Assembly (NCBI GenBank): GCA_964486075.1
Contig: CAZALU010000014.1
Location: 1 to 50,237 of the forward strand
DNA: 50,237 nucleotides
Direction of reading: 5' to 3'
DNA from: JAHIJO01 sp964486075
GTDB lineage: Bacteria; Verrucomicrobiota; Kiritimatiellia; JAAZAB01
The notes beneath the pieces were generated by a model. The model was given only the letters and a program-made list of their open reading frames with translations, did not search any database and was not told the origin of the DNA. The position numbers were made by a program, and so were the translations under genes. Positions 8,362-16,753 of this stretch are shown here, piece by piece. The stretch's first letter is position 1. Each line of letters starts with the position of its first letter.

Positions 8362-8901
8362 TTAAACACGCCGCCGTTTCCTTGGCCGGCACCCGTTATG
8401 GGGAATCGACGTGATATCCTTAATCAGGGTAATAGTCAACCCGGAAGCTTGCAGGGCACGAATGGCCGATTCCCGGCCGGAACCCGGCCCCTGAACCCGC
8501 ACTTCGAGTTCCTGCATACGGCAGGCCGCCACTTGGCGCGCCACATCCTGGGCAATGACCGTGGCCGCGTAAGCGGTGCTTTTGCGTGCCCCTTTGAATC
8601 CCATCCGCCCCGCGCTGCTCCACGCCAGCACAGCGCCTTTCAAGTCGGTAATCGAAACCTGGGTATTATTGAAAGTCGCGTTGATATGCGCGATGCCTAC
8701 GGCAATATTGCGATTCGTTTTACGGCGGACCGACTTGGTATCTTTGGCTGGCGCACCTTCCTGAGACACAGCGCCCTCAGGAGCCTCGACGGGCGACGGT
8801 GTTTCGCGCGTTTTCCGCGCTGCGCCATTGGCCGACTCGTTTTTGGGAGCAGGCTTTTCTGCGGGCGCCTTGTTTTCAGCCTGTTTCTCTTCTTTCGCCA
8901 T
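8362..8901 (-). CDS. rpsK: 30S ribosomal protein S11 with a long N-terminal extension
   Basis: Platform protein of the small subunit. The core begins near residue 57 (VRRKTNRNIAVGIAHINATF) and ends with the canonical IPHNGCRPRKRRRV. The full protein has 179 residues against about 129 in E. coli. The extra N-terminal ~53 residues are low-complexity and rich in Ala, Lys, Glu and Pro. The ATG at 8901 has a clear GGAA ribosome binding site and I saw no good site near the start of the core, so the extension is probably translated. Confidence 0.95.
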   Translation of the reverse strand: MAKEEKQAENKAPAEKPAPKNESANGAARKTRETPSPVEAPEGAVSQEGAPAKDTKSVRRKTNRNIAVGIAHINATFNNTQVSITDLKGAVLAWSSAGRMGFKGARKSTAYAATVIAQDVARQVAACRMQELEVRVQGPGSGRESAIRALQASGLTITLIKDITSIPHNGCRPRKRRRV

Positions 8902-8916
8902 GATTTATTCCTTTGC

Positions 8917-9318
8917 CTAGTCCTTTTTCTGAGTATCGGAGCGCTCTTCCTTAACCCGGATCACACCAACCGTGCGTCGCACGCCCTTGCGTGTCCGGGC
9001 ATTCGTATGGGTGCGCTGACCGCGCACCGGCAATCCCTTGCGGTGCCGGATACCGCGATAAGATTGGATGCCTATCAAACGCCGGACGTTCTGGGCTATC
9101 TCACGGCGCAGGTCTCCTTCCAGGACATAGCCCTCCTGGATGATTCCAATGATACGCGCCATTTCCTCAGTCGTCATCTTATCCGCATGCTTGGCCGGGT
9201 CGATATCGGCTTTCTTCACAATTTCCTGAGCGCGAGACAATCCGATACCGTAAATATAACAGAGTGAATATTCAAGCCGTTTATTCCCCGGAATATCAAT
9301 ACCTAGTATTTTAGGCAT
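8917..9318 (-). CDS. rpsM: 30S ribosomal protein S13
   Basis: Small-subunit head protein that contacts the P-site tRNA and the L5 bridge. The 133-residue sequence has the helix-hairpin IYGIGLSRAQEI and the conserved tail SYRGIRHRKGLPVRGQRT followed by NARTRKG. The C-terminus is a few residues longer than usual (VKEERSDTQKKD). It sits 16 bp before rpsK and follows rpmJ. Confidence 0.97.
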   Translation of the reverse strand: MPKILGIDIPGNKRLEYSLCYIYGIGLSRAQEIVKKADIDPAKHADKMTTEEMARIIGIIQEGYVLEGDLRREIAQNVRRLIGIQSYRGIRHRKGLPVRGQRTHTNARTRKGVRRTVGVIRVKEERSDTQKKD

Positions 9319-9329
9319 TTCCCCTTCTC

Positions 9330-9443
9330 CTATCCTTGGCGCTGTTTATGGCGCGGGTTGGCGCAAATCACTATAATCACGCCCTTACGCCGGATAATTT
9401 TACACCGTTCGCAAATTTTTTTAACTGAGCTTCTTATCTTCAT
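9330..9443 (-). CDS. rpmJ: 50S ribosomal protein L36
   Basis: Small ORF found by reading the gap: 37 residues, MKIRSSVKKICERCKIIRRK then GVIIVICANPRHKQRQG. The zinc ligands Cys11, Cys14, Cys27 and His32 are all present (C+ type). Its start overlaps the infA 3' end by 23 bp, and it is followed 11 bp later by rpsM. Confidence 0.95.
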   Translation of the reverse strand: MKIRSSVKKICERCKIIRRKGVIIVICANPRHKQRQG

Positions 9444-9684
9444 GCCGATAAACTCCACTATTAATTCTCCTGACAATCCAGCCTCGGGTCATATCCCCTG
9501 GGCACACCGCCAACTCAACCCGGTCACTCTCTTGGAGGCCGGTCATTCTCGATCCCAGCATCCGCCGGCCATCCGCAATCCCCACCAAACGATGCCCGTT
9601 ATCTAGCTCGCAAACGTAAGTTGACGGTTCTATCACATCAACGATGGCAGTGTCCAGCTTAATTATCTCTTTTTTAGCTCGCAC
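9421..9684 (-). CDS. infA: Translation initiation factor IF-1, divergent
   Basis: OB-fold protein that binds the 30S A site during initiation. The 87-residue product has the family skeleton VCELDNGHRLVGIADGRRM, then RVELAVCPGDMTRGWIVRRI, but matches it less well than most genes here match theirs. It carries ~13 extra C-terminal residues (usual length ~72). The start is GTG at 9684, inside the end of map (11-bp overlap). The position between map and rpmJ is the standard one and supports the call. Confidence 0.88.
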   Translation of the reverse strand: MRAKKEIIKLDTAIVDVIEPSTYVCELDNGHRLVGIADGRRMLGSRMTGLQESDRVELAVCPGDMTRGWIVRRINSGVYRHEDKKLS

Positions 9685-10423
9685 GTGTCAATATTTCCGC
9701 CGCATCCTTGCCCACCAGCACCGTCTGTTCGACATGGGCCGACGGGCGCCTGTCCCGTGTTACAACCGTCCAGCGATCCTCCAGCACTTCCACATCCGAT
9801 CCGCCCATGTTGAGCATAGGCTCAATCGCCAGAGTCATTCCCTCTCGCAGCACGGGGCCACGGCCCGGGGGACCGAAATTAGGGATTTGTGGATCTTCGT
9901 GCATGGCGCGACCGATGCCGTGCCCCACGAAATCCCGCACCACTGAAAACCCTGCCCCGGTCGCCACTGCCTCAATAGCAGCCGAAATATCCGAAAGCCG
10001 ATTGCCGGCTCGCGCCTTGCCGATACCCGCAGCCAACGCCTGCCGGGCAACAGCCACCAGTCTGATGACATCCGGATCCACCACGCCCACCATAACCGTG
10101 GTGGCCATATCCCCAAAGAACCCGTCGATTTCCACACCCATATCCAAGCTGACAAGGTCGCCCAGCTGGATGCGGCGCGGCCCCGGCACTCCATGTACTA
10201 CTTCTTCGTTAATGGACACGCATACCGTGGCCGGGAATCCCCGGTATCCTAAAAACGCGCTTTTCGCGCCAAATTTTTCGAGCAGACTAATAGAAGCCCG
10301 ATCAATATCCGCCGTGGTCATTCCAGGAGCAACGCTTTTGGCCAATGCCCCGCACACCTGGGCCGTGACCCGCCCAGCCCGCCGCATCTTTTCCTGCTCA
10401 GCATTAGTCTTGACAGTGATCAT
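9674..10423 (-). CDS. map: Methionine aminopeptidase, type I
   Basis: Removes the initiator methionine from nascent proteins. The 249-residue protein has all five metal ligands (Asp94, Asp105, His168, Glu201, Glu232) and the substrate-contacting His77 in EVVHGVPG. It lacks the N-terminal SEC-C zinc extension seen in some bacteria. The ATG overlaps the adk stop by 4 bp, and the 3' end overlaps infA, so all three are coupled. Confidence 0.97.
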   Translation of the reverse strand: MITVKTNAEQEKMRRAGRVTAQVCGALAKSVAPGMTTADIDRASISLLEKFGAKSAFLGYRGFPATVCVSINEEVVHGVPGPRRIQLGDLVSLDMGVEIDGFFGDMATTVMVGVVDPDVIRLVAVARQALAAGIGKARAGNRLSDISAAIEAVATGAGFSVVRDFVGHGIGRAMHEDPQIPNFGPPGRGPVLREGMTLAIEPMLNMGGSDVEVLEDRWTVVTRDRRPSAHVEQTVLVGKDAAEILTRAS

Positions 10424-11100
10424 AATTTTTTGGTGACGCGCATCGATCTCGGCTCTAAAACCTTCAAAATATCCGCAACAACCATCTGCTTATCCCGTGA
10501 AGAATCGACCCGCACCAGGATGCCCTGGCCTTCGTAATAACTAACCAGACCTCCGGTCTGGCGGGCGAACACTTCCAGCCGGTTTAAAATAGTGTCGCGC
10601 ATGTCATCCGGGCGCTGAAACAGCTCGCCGCCGCAAGCATCACAGACACCTTCGTGCCGCGGCGGAATATTGCGGACATGAAAGATCGCGCCACACTTCC
10701 GGCAAACTCGCCGCCCGGTCAGCCGGTCCAACACCACCGCCTGGGGCACATCGAGCAGGAACACACGCGAAAGGGTCGCCCCCATTTCAACAAAATAACT
10801 ATCCAGTATTTTCGCTTGCGCCACGGTGCGCGGGAAGCCGTCAAACATGTAACGGCAATCCGTCGGTCCCCGGCGCAAGTGCTCAACGACCATCTGCACG
10901 ATCAAGTCATCGGGCACCAGGTTGCCCTGCTGCATGAAGGCATCCGCGGAGCGGCCCAGTTCCGTGCCCTGCTTCACCGCCAAGCGGAGCATATCGCCGG
11001 TTGAGACATGCTTATAATCCGTGGCTGCGGCCAGCCCCTTGGCAATCGTACCTTTGCCCGCGCCCGGCGCTCCCAATAGAATTATCGCATTCACACTCAT
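10420..11100 (-). CDS. adk: Adenylate kinase with a zinc-type LID
   Basis: Interconverts ATP plus AMP and 2 ADP. The 226-residue long-form enzyme has the P-loop GAPGAGKGT (10-18), the AMP-binding DGFPRT motif (~91-96) and a LID with Cys133, Cys136, Cys153 and Cys156 that should bind zinc. It lies in the common secY-adk-map-infA order. Confidence 0.97.
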   Translation of the reverse strand: MSVNAIILLGAPGAGKGTIAKGLAAATDYKHVSTGDMLRLAVKQGTELGRSADAFMQQGNLVPDDLIVQMVVEHLRRGPTDCRYMFDGFPRTVAQAKILDSYFVEMGATLSRVFLLDVPQAVVLDRLTGRRVCRKCGAIFHVRNIPPRHEGVCDACGGELFQRPDDMRDTILNRLEVFARQTGGLVSYYEGQGILVRVDSSRDKQMVVADILKVLEPRSMRVTKKL

Positions 11101-11129
11101 TTAGAATCCGCGCCAGGCACAGCCGATAT

Positions 11130-12488
11130 CTAGCGTCGCCCGCGCAAATGGCCCTTTTTCAAAAACCCGTCGTAATGCCGCAGGATCAGGTGCGACTCCA
11201 CCTGGCGCATAGTATCCAACATGACACCGACTATAATCAACAAACTAGTACCTCCGAAAAACGACGCGACGATCCAGGGGATGTTAAACTGCCGGGCCAT
11301 GATGGTGGGAATCACGGCGATAATCGTCAGGAATACCGACCCGGCCAGCGTAATGCGGGTCATGGTGCGATCGAGAAACTCGGCCGTCGGCGTTCCGGGA
11401 CGAATGCCGGGCACATAGCCACCGGCCTTTTTCAGATCGTCAGCGATTTGAACCGGATTGAAGACCGTAGCCACCCAGAAATAGGAAAAGAACAGAATCA
11501 TCAACGCATACAAGATCATATACAAGTTCTGGTCCATGGCAAACTTTGCGGCCATATATTGGAAGAAATCACCGGGAATCATCTGTAATATTTTCTGGGG
11601 AAACATAAGAATCGCCGATGCAAAGATAATCGGCATGACGCCCGAGTAATTCACCCGCAGGGGCATGAAAGTGCTCTGACCGCCATAAATTTTGCGACCG
11701 ATCACACGCTTGGCATACTGGATCGGAATCTTACGCTGGGCCTGGGTCACGGCAATAGTGCCGGCCACGACCAGGAACATCAACAGCAACAGACCAACCA
11801 AGTGAAAGACTGAAAACTGGGCCTCGACCTCGGCACCCGGCCGGAACATACGAATCATGGCCTGCACGGCCCCTGGTAAGCGGCTGATTATATTGATGGT
11901 AATGATCAGCGAAATCCCATTGCCAACTCCGCTCTGGGTGATCTGCTCTCCCAGCCACATCATAATGACCGTGCCGGTTGTCATGGTAAGCACCGTCAAC
12001 AGGCGGAAACCCCAGACATATTCCATATTCACGATCGGGCCCATATCGCGGCCGAAGAGGGCCGTCGGATTCTGAAGGGCCACGGCCATGGCATAGGCCT
12101 GAATAACGCAAATAGCCACGGTCAGGTAGCGGGTATACTGGGTTATTTTCTGGCGTCCGACATCGCCTTCCCGGGCCAATCGCTCCAGGGCCGGCGTGAC
12201 AGCCGTCATCAACTGCAGAATAATAGAGGCGCTGATGTAGGGCATGATGCCCAAGGCCCCGATCGCGCAATTGCTCATGGCCCCGCCACTGAACAAATCC
12301 ACCAAGCCCAAGATGCCACCACCAACCTGGTTGGAGATGGTTTGAATCAGGGCCTGCAACTGGGTGGCGTTGACCCCGGGAGTGGGCACAACACTAAGCA
12401 CGCGACACAGAAAAACGATTCCGCAAGTAAATAAAAGCCGCTTGCGCAATTCTTCAACTTTAAATGAATTGATAAACGCCGATAGCAT
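11130..12488 (-). CDS. secY: Protein translocase subunit SecY
   Basis: Channel-forming subunit of the SecYEG translocon in the inner membrane. The 452-residue protein has about ten hydrophobic helices. Typical features are the periplasmic-plug region near GGGILGLVDLFSGGAMSNCA, the segment LGIMPYISASIILQL and the C-terminal loop VNPVQIADDLKKAGGYVPGI-like sequence. secE (35.9 kb) and secG (49.2 kb) are also in the window. Confidence 0.97.
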   Translation of the reverse strand: MLSAFINSFKVEELRKRLLFTCGIVFLCRVLSVVPTPGVNATQLQALIQTISNQVGGGILGLVDLFSGGAMSNCAIGALGIMPYISASIILQLMTAVTPALERLAREGDVGRQKITQYTRYLTVAICVIQAYAMAVALQNPTALFGRDMGPIVNMEYVWGFRLLTVLTMTTGTVIMMWLGEQITQSGVGNGISLIITINIISRLPGAVQAMIRMFRPGAEVEAQFSVFHLVGLLLLMFLVVAGTIAVTQAQRKIPIQYAKRVIGRKIYGGQSTFMPLRVNYSGVMPIIFASAILMFPQKILQMIPGDFFQYMAAKFAMDQNLYMILYALMILFFSYFWVATVFNPVQIADDLKKAGGYVPGIRPGTPTAEFLDRTMTRITLAGSVFLTIIAVIPTIMARQFNIPWIVASFFGGTSLLIIVGVMLDTMRQVESHLILRHYDGFLKKGHLRGRR

Positions 12489-12492
12489 CTTG

Positions 12493-12939
12493 TCACTCGA
12501 TCACAGTCCATGTGCCGCCCGCCTCGATTATTTTTCGCTGGGCGCTCCGGCTGAACGCCTGCGCCCGGACCGTCAGTTTTCGCGACAATTCGCCATCGCC
12601 CAGGATCTTTACCGTCAAATCCATGCCCCGGACCAGCCCCGATGTTTTAAGCAACGCCGGCGTGATCTCCGCGCCGTTCTCGAACTTATTCAGCCCGGAC
12701 ACTGGCACCACCTGGAAAACCACCTTGTGCCCCTGGTTAAACCCACGCTTCGGAATGCGGCGGACCAAGCGCATCTGGCCGCCTTCAAAAGCCGGTTTAT
12801 GCTTGTGCCCCGAACGCGCATATTGACCCTTGTGCCCCCGGCCACAGGTTTTGCCCTTGCCGGAACCGCGCCCGCATCCAACCCGCATCTTAGGTCGCTT
12901 CGCGCCCGGATTAACTTTCAGCGTGTGCAAACTGGTCAT
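12493..12939 (-). CDS. rplO: 50S ribosomal protein L15
   Basis: 148 residues. The basic glycine-rich N-terminus (RVGCGRGSGKGKTCGRGHKG) and the GFNQGHK-type segment are typical of L15. It is followed 4 bp later by secY. Upstream, where most bacteria carry rpmD, there is only an 86-bp spacer with a palindrome. Confidence 0.97.
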   Translation of the reverse strand: MTSLHTLKVNPGAKRPKMRVGCGRGSGKGKTCGRGHKGQYARSGHKHKPAFEGGQMRLVRRIPKRGFNQGHKVVFQVVPVSGLNKFENGAEITPALLKTSGLVRGMDLTVKILGDGELSRKLTVRAQAFSRSAQRKIIEAGGTWTVIE

Positions 12940-12989
12940 GGAACTTTAATTCCTTTCGATCAAACATGAAAAACAGGCACCAAGGACTT

Positions 12990-13007
12990 TGCCCGGCATG
13001 CCGGGCA
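12990..13007. repeat. Perfect 18-bp palindrome in the rpsE-rplO spacer
   Basis: TGCCCGGCATGCCGGGCA is a perfect inverted repeat. It is flanked by AGTCC/GGACT-type arms (12985-13016 region) that extend the hairpin imperfectly. It occupies the position of the missing rpmD gene. Confidence 0.8.
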
Positions 13008-13025
13008 TCGCAGTCCGGAAACCTG

Positions 13026-13556
13026 CTACGGATTCGGGATCAAGCCGCGCGCAACGTTTGATTCCTCGCTGGTCCGCAACTGATTCAAGGCCGCCACCGT
13101 GGCATGCACCACATTCCACTTATTATTACTGCCCAGAGATTTGGATAGGATATTGCGCACTCCGGCCAATTTAAGGATCGTGCGCGCTGCGCCACCGGCA
13201 ATTACGCCAGTACCGGACACAGCGGGCTTCAACATAACAATCGATGCTGAAAACTTGCCGATCACCGCGTGTGGAATAGTGTCGTTAACGATCTTAACCC
13301 GGAACAGCGATTTACGGGCGATATCCTCGCCCTTGCGAATCGCGTCGGCAACCTCGTTAGCTTTGCCCAGACCATAGCCCACTCGTCCATGCTGATCACC
13401 CATGACCACCACGGCGCTAAAACTCATGCGCCGGCCACCTTTGACCACCTTTGAACAACGCTTGATCCGGACCACCACCTCTTCCAATTCCCGGGGCGTT
13501 TCCACCTCGGTTTCCAGCAACTCGGGCACAGCTTGAACTTTGATGTCAGGACTCAT
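13026..13556 (-). CDS. rpsE: 30S ribosomal protein S5
   Basis: Decoding-fidelity protein of the 30S subunit, 176 residues. It has the double-stranded RNA-binding-like N-terminal domain (EEVVVRIKRCSKVVKGGRRM, then FSAVVVMGDQHGRVGYGLGK) and the C-terminal GVIAGGAARTILKLAGV. The start overlaps the rplR stop by 4 bp. Confidence 0.97.
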   Translation of the reverse strand: MSPDIKVQAVPELLETEVETPRELEEVVVRIKRCSKVVKGGRRMSFSAVVVMGDQHGRVGYGLGKANEVADAIRKGEDIARKSLFRVKIVNDTIPHAVIGKFSASIVMLKPAVSGTGVIAGGAARTILKLAGVRNILSKSLGSNNKWNVVHATVAALNQLRTSEESNVARGLIPNP

Positions 13557-13906
13557 AATTTCATTCCGGCGACGCGGGCCGCCTCGGCAATAGCTTTTAC
13601 GCGACCGTTATACTTGTGGCCTCCCCGGTCAAACACGACTTGGCAAATGTCTTTCGCCAAGGCCAGTTCGGCCGCCTTTTTTCCAATAGCCTGAGCCAGC
13701 GCTATATTCAGCTTGACAACCCCCTCCTCCTGAACGGTTGAGACCGCTATCAGAGAGATCGCTTTGCGATCATCGATCACCTGCACATAGATGTGCTGGC
13801 GCGTGATGCGCACACACATGCGCGGGCGTTCAGCGGTGCCGACAACCTTGTTCCGGAGCCGCCGATGCCGGCGTTTTAGATAATCCATCCTGTTTTTCAA
13901 CTTCAT
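13553..13906 (-). CDS. rplR: 50S ribosomal protein L18
   Basis: 5S rRNA-binding protein. The ATG at 13906 gives MKLKNRMDYLKRRHRRLRNK and a 117-residue protein, exactly the usual L18 length; the frame is open further upstream but runs inside rplF. C-terminal DRGGHKYNGRVKAIAEAARV is the family signature. It begins 4 bp after rplF. Confidence 0.97.
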   Translation of the reverse strand: MKLKNRMDYLKRRHRRLRNKVVGTAERPRMCVRITRQHIYVQVIDDRKAISLIAVSTVQEEGVVKLNIALAQAIGKKAAELALAKDICQVVFDRGGHKYNGRVKAIAEAARVAGMKL

Positions 13907-13910
13907 AGGA

Positions 13911-14438
13911 TTAAGCCACCGTTTTACCGACTTTACGGCGAACATGCTCGCCCTTGAAACGAATACCCTTGCCCTTGTATGGTTCCGCCGGGAACAAGGC
14001 CTTGATGCTGGCGGCCAGATCGCCAACTCGCTGCTTATCAATACCACTGACCACCAAGTTGACATTTTCGTTCACTTTCACGTCAATGCCATCCGGAATG
14101 GTCATTTCAACAATCTTGGCAAACCCGAGAGAAAACATTATTTTCTTACCCTGAACTGCCGCCTTGAAACCCACGCCCTGAATTTCCATCTCCTTGACAT
14201 ACCCCTTGAGCACGCCCTCGATCATATTGGCCGCTAGACTGCGAAACAGCCCATGGAGCGCGCCGAGCCCAGGTCCGGCAGAAAGCGATAACTTTCCGTC
14301 CTCCACTTTAGCCTGTAAACCGTCAGGAATGGCCAGGGTTAAAGCGCCTTTGGGTCCTTTGACGGACAGGACCGCCCCGTCCATTTTAACCTCCACTCCG
14401 GGAGGAATGCCAACAGGCTGTTTTCCTACTCTCGACAT
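13911..14438 (-). CDS. rplF: 50S ribosomal protein L6
   Basis: 175 residues in two repeated domains: MSRVGKQPVGIPPGVEVK at the start and PYKGKGIRFKGEHVRRKVGK at the end. The start at 14438 follows GGAAGGGA and matches family length; upstream in-frame sequence lies in rpsH. Confidence 0.97.
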   Translation of the reverse strand: MSRVGKQPVGIPPGVEVKMDGAVLSVKGPKGALTLAIPDGLQAKVEDGKLSLSAGPGLGALHGLFRSLAANMIEGVLKGYVKEMEIQGVGFKAAVQGKKIMFSLGFAKIVEMTIPDGIDVKVNENVNLVVSGIDKQRVGDLAASIKALFPAEPYKGKGIRFKGEHVRRKVGKTVA

Positions 14439-14469
14439 AAAGTTTATCCCTTCCCACGCTTCCAAAAGG

Positions 14470-14868
14470 TCACCAAACCATACAGAGCCATTCCCCGCCG
14501 ACCTTGTATTTACGAACCTCATGGTCCGAGAGAATGCCCCGGGATGTGCTGACAACAGCCACCCCGGTGCCGCTCATGACGGAGCGCATGTCACGATATG
14601 AAACATAGCGCCTGCGACCAGGTTTGCTAACTCGCTTCAATCCACGAATAACCGGCTCCCGATTCATCCCATATTTCAGATACACCAGTATATTTTTTTT
14701 GACAGGTCCGCCCTCCGAGGTGAAATCCTGAATAAAACCTTCGCGCTTGAGAATTACGGCAACGGCTGATTTAAGCGTGGAAAAAGGAATTTTCGTCATT
14801 TCCAAATTCGCCGCGGAGGCATTACGGATGCGCGTCAACATATCGCCGACTTGGTCTGTCTGATTCAT
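14470..14868 (-). CDS. rpsH: 30S ribosomal protein S8
   Basis: 132 residues, starting MNQTDQVGDMLTRIRNA and ending with the signature STSRGILSDHEVRKYKVGGE. In E. coli S8 is the repressor of the spc operon; no matching target structure was identified here. Confidence 0.97.
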   Translation of the reverse strand: MNQTDQVGDMLTRIRNASAANLEMTKIPFSTLKSAVAVILKREGFIQDFTSEGGPVKKNILVYLKYGMNREPVIRGLKRVSKPGRRRYVSYRDMRSVMSGTGVAVVSTSRGILSDHEVRKYKVGGEWLCMVW

Positions 14869-14878
14869 AATATTTAGC

Positions 14879-15064
14879 CTACCAGCTTGCTTTAATAACG
14901 CCCGGGATATTACCGATCAAAGCCAACTCGCGAAAACAAATCCGGCACAGCTGGAATTTCCGAATATAAGCCCTAGGCCTGCCGCACTGGCGGCAACGAC
15001 TATACGCTTGCGTACTGAACCTGGGTTTGCGGTTCGATTTGACCATTAATGATGTCTTTGCCAA
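14879..15064 (-). CDS. rpsN: 30S ribosomal protein S14, zinc-binding (type Z)
   Basis: Short 61-residue form with zinc ligands Cys24, Cys27, Cys40 and Cys43 (CRQC...CRIC) and the ending FRELALIGNIPGVIKASW. It lies between rplE and rpsH, the usual site. Confidence 0.97.
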   Translation of the reverse strand: MAKTSLMVKSNRKPRFSTQAYSRCRQCGRPRAYIRKFQLCRICFRELALIGNIPGVIKASW

Positions 15065-15084
15065 GCGTAATCCTCCTCTTTGAC

Positions 15085-15636
15085 TTATACGGAACGGCTC
15101 GCCGCCGCGAACGGCATCCCCATCAGGCGCAGTAAATCCCGAGCCTCATCATTGGTGTTAGCCGTAGTGACAACAGTGATATCCATACCTTGAACTTTTT
15201 TTACCTCATCCACGTTGATCTCTGGAAAAATAGTCTGTTCTCTCAAGCCTAAGCTGTAATTACCCCGCCCATCAAACGAATTGAGCGGCACACCCCGGAA
15301 GTCCCGCAAGCGCGGCATGACCGTGTTCACCAAGCGATCGAAAAACTCGTACATGCGCGCCCCGCGTATGGTTGCCATGGCACCCACGGGCATGCCCTCG
15401 CGCAGCTTAAAATTAGCAATGCTCTTACGAGCCTTGCGCACCACCGGCGCTTGCCCGGTTATCATGGCCAGATCGCTCACGAGGCTTTTCAGCACATCCT
15501 TTTCGAGCGTCGAATTAAACCCCATATTGACCACAATTTTTAACATGCGCGGCACTTGCATGGGATTGGAATAGCCCCGCTGTTTCCTAAGAGCTGGAAC
15601 CACTTCTTTAATGTATTTATCTTTCAGGCGCGCCAT
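15085..15636 (-). CDS. rplE: 50S ribosomal protein L5
   Basis: Binds 5S rRNA and bridges to S13. The ATG at 15636 gives MARLKDKYIKEVVPALRKQ and 183 residues. The frame continues upstream into rplX, so the shorter start was chosen; an AGG overlapping the rplX stop serves as ribosome binding site. Family motifs: VVNMGFNSTLEKD and NYSLGLREQTIFPEINVDEV. Confidence 0.97.
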   Translation of the reverse strand: MARLKDKYIKEVVPALRKQRGYSNPMQVPRMLKIVVNMGFNSTLEKDVLKSLVSDLAMITGQAPVVRKARKSIANFKLREGMPVGAMATIRGARMYEFFDRLVNTVMPRLRDFRGVPLNSFDGRGNYSLGLREQTIFPEINVDEVKKVQGMDITVVTTANTNDEARDLLRLMGMPFAAASRSV

Positions 15637-15641
15637 AAATT

Positions 15642-15974
15642 TTACCTGTCCAACTGGTATCCGCATTTTCTGCACTTACGCAGACGTTTTCCCTGCTTGT
15701 CAAGAGCCCGTGCCACCCTGACTCCTTTTTTGCATTGCGGACAATAAAGCATCAGGTTAGAGACCGCAATCGAAGCTTCTTTTTTAATAATCCCCCCCTT
15801 GGGATTATCCTGAGATTTACGCAAAGTTTTAGAAATATAATTCAGTCCCTCCACGATGGCCCGGCCCCGTCCGGGAAAGACCTGAAGGACTTTGCCGGTC
15901 TTGCCGCCAGAGGCGGGAGTGCCGCAGCGGGCAATCACAATGTCATCACGACGGATATGCATAACACGTACCAT
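15642..15974 (-). CDS. rplX: 50S ribosomal protein L24
   Basis: Assembly-initiating protein with an N-terminal KOW fold (MHIRRDDIVIARCGTPASGG, KTGKVLQVFPGRGRAIVEG). The 110-residue form has a C-terminal zinc ribbon with Cys78, Cys81, Cys101 and Cys104. The ATG at 15974 is preferred over the one at 15962 because GGAGGT lies 9 nt before it. Confidence 0.96.
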   Translation of the reverse strand: MVRVMHIRRDDIVIARCGTPASGGKTGKVLQVFPGRGRAIVEGLNYISKTLRKSQDNPKGGIIKKEASIAVSNLMLYCPQCKKGVRVARALDKQGKRLRKCRKCGYQLDR

Positions 15975-15976
15975 GA

Positions 15977-16342
15977 CTAGAGCACCTCCGGCGCAAGACT
16001 GATTATTTTGGCAAATGGCGTGTCACGTAATTCGCGCGCCACCGGACCGAAAATTCGCGTTCCCATCGGATTCATTTTATCATCCACCAGAACCACCGCA
16101 TTGCTGTCGAAGCGCAACAGCGATCCATCGGCCCGCCTAATCGGGAACCGGGTGCGGACAATTACCGCCAGGCGCACTTCGCCTTTTTTCACCATGCCGC
16201 CCGGACGCACTTCCCGAATAGCAACTCTAATCAAGTCACCTATATAGCCGTAACGTTTTTTCTGCCCCAAGATACGGAAGCATTTCGCCTTCTGGGCCCC
16301 GGTGTTATCAGCCACGTTTAAACATGTTTCTTCGGTAATCAT
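15977..16342 (-). CDS. rplN: 50S ribosomal protein L14
   Basis: 121 residues, first gene of the spc cluster. Starts MITEETCLNVADNTGAQKAK and contains GDLIRVAIREVRPGGMVKKG and the family-typical GTRIFGPVARELR segment. Confidence 0.97.
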   Translation of the reverse strand: MITEETCLNVADNTGAQKAKCFRILGQKKRYGYIGDLIRVAIREVRPGGMVKKGEVRLAVIVRTRFPIRRADGSLLRFDSNAVVLVDDKMNPMGTRIFGPVARELRDTPFAKIISLAPEVL

Positions 16343-16348
16343 GAACGC

Positions 16349-16651
16349 TTACCCCACTGGTTCTGCCGTGGCGGTCGGTTTCCCGCCAGTAGTTCTCACT
16401 ATTTCCGCCAAACGCCAGCGTTTGAGCCGGCTGAGCGGGCGGGTTTCGATGATGCGCACCTGATCGCCAAGCTTAGCCTCGTTTTTTTCGTCATGCGCAT
16501 AACACTTGCTGGCCAAAAGCAGTTCTTTACCATAAACAGGATGCCGCACACGGCGCTCCACCTTGACCACGATGGTTTTATCCATCGCGTCACTCATCAC
16601 CTTACCCAAGCGCTCCTTGCGCTTGTGGCGTTTGGTTTCCATGTCCGGCAT
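16349..16651 (-). CDS. rpsQ: 30S ribosomal protein S17
   Basis: 100 residues with an OB fold: LGKVMSDAMDKTIVVKVERR, HPVYGKELLLASKCYAHDE and the conserved IIETRPLSRLKRWRL. The ATG at 16651 is supported by AAAGGA 8 nt upstream. A 102-bp spacer separates it from rpmC. Confidence 0.97.
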   Translation of the reverse strand: MPDMETKRHKRKERLGKVMSDAMDKTIVVKVERRVRHPVYGKELLLASKCYAHDEKNEAKLGDQVRIIETRPLSRLKRWRLAEIVRTTGGKPTATAEPVG

Positions 16652-16753
16652 GCTCTGTTTCCTTTACACGCCTTCACTAAAACACCCCGCAGCTTGCCCC
16701 GGAGATGAATGGCAAGGCAACCCCGCCATAGCTTTAGCGAAAGCGAATTCGTT

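Noticed and set aside
7600..9267. 555-codon open frame on the + strand
   Set aside because: Antisense to rpsD, rpsK and rpsM, with no family resemblance.
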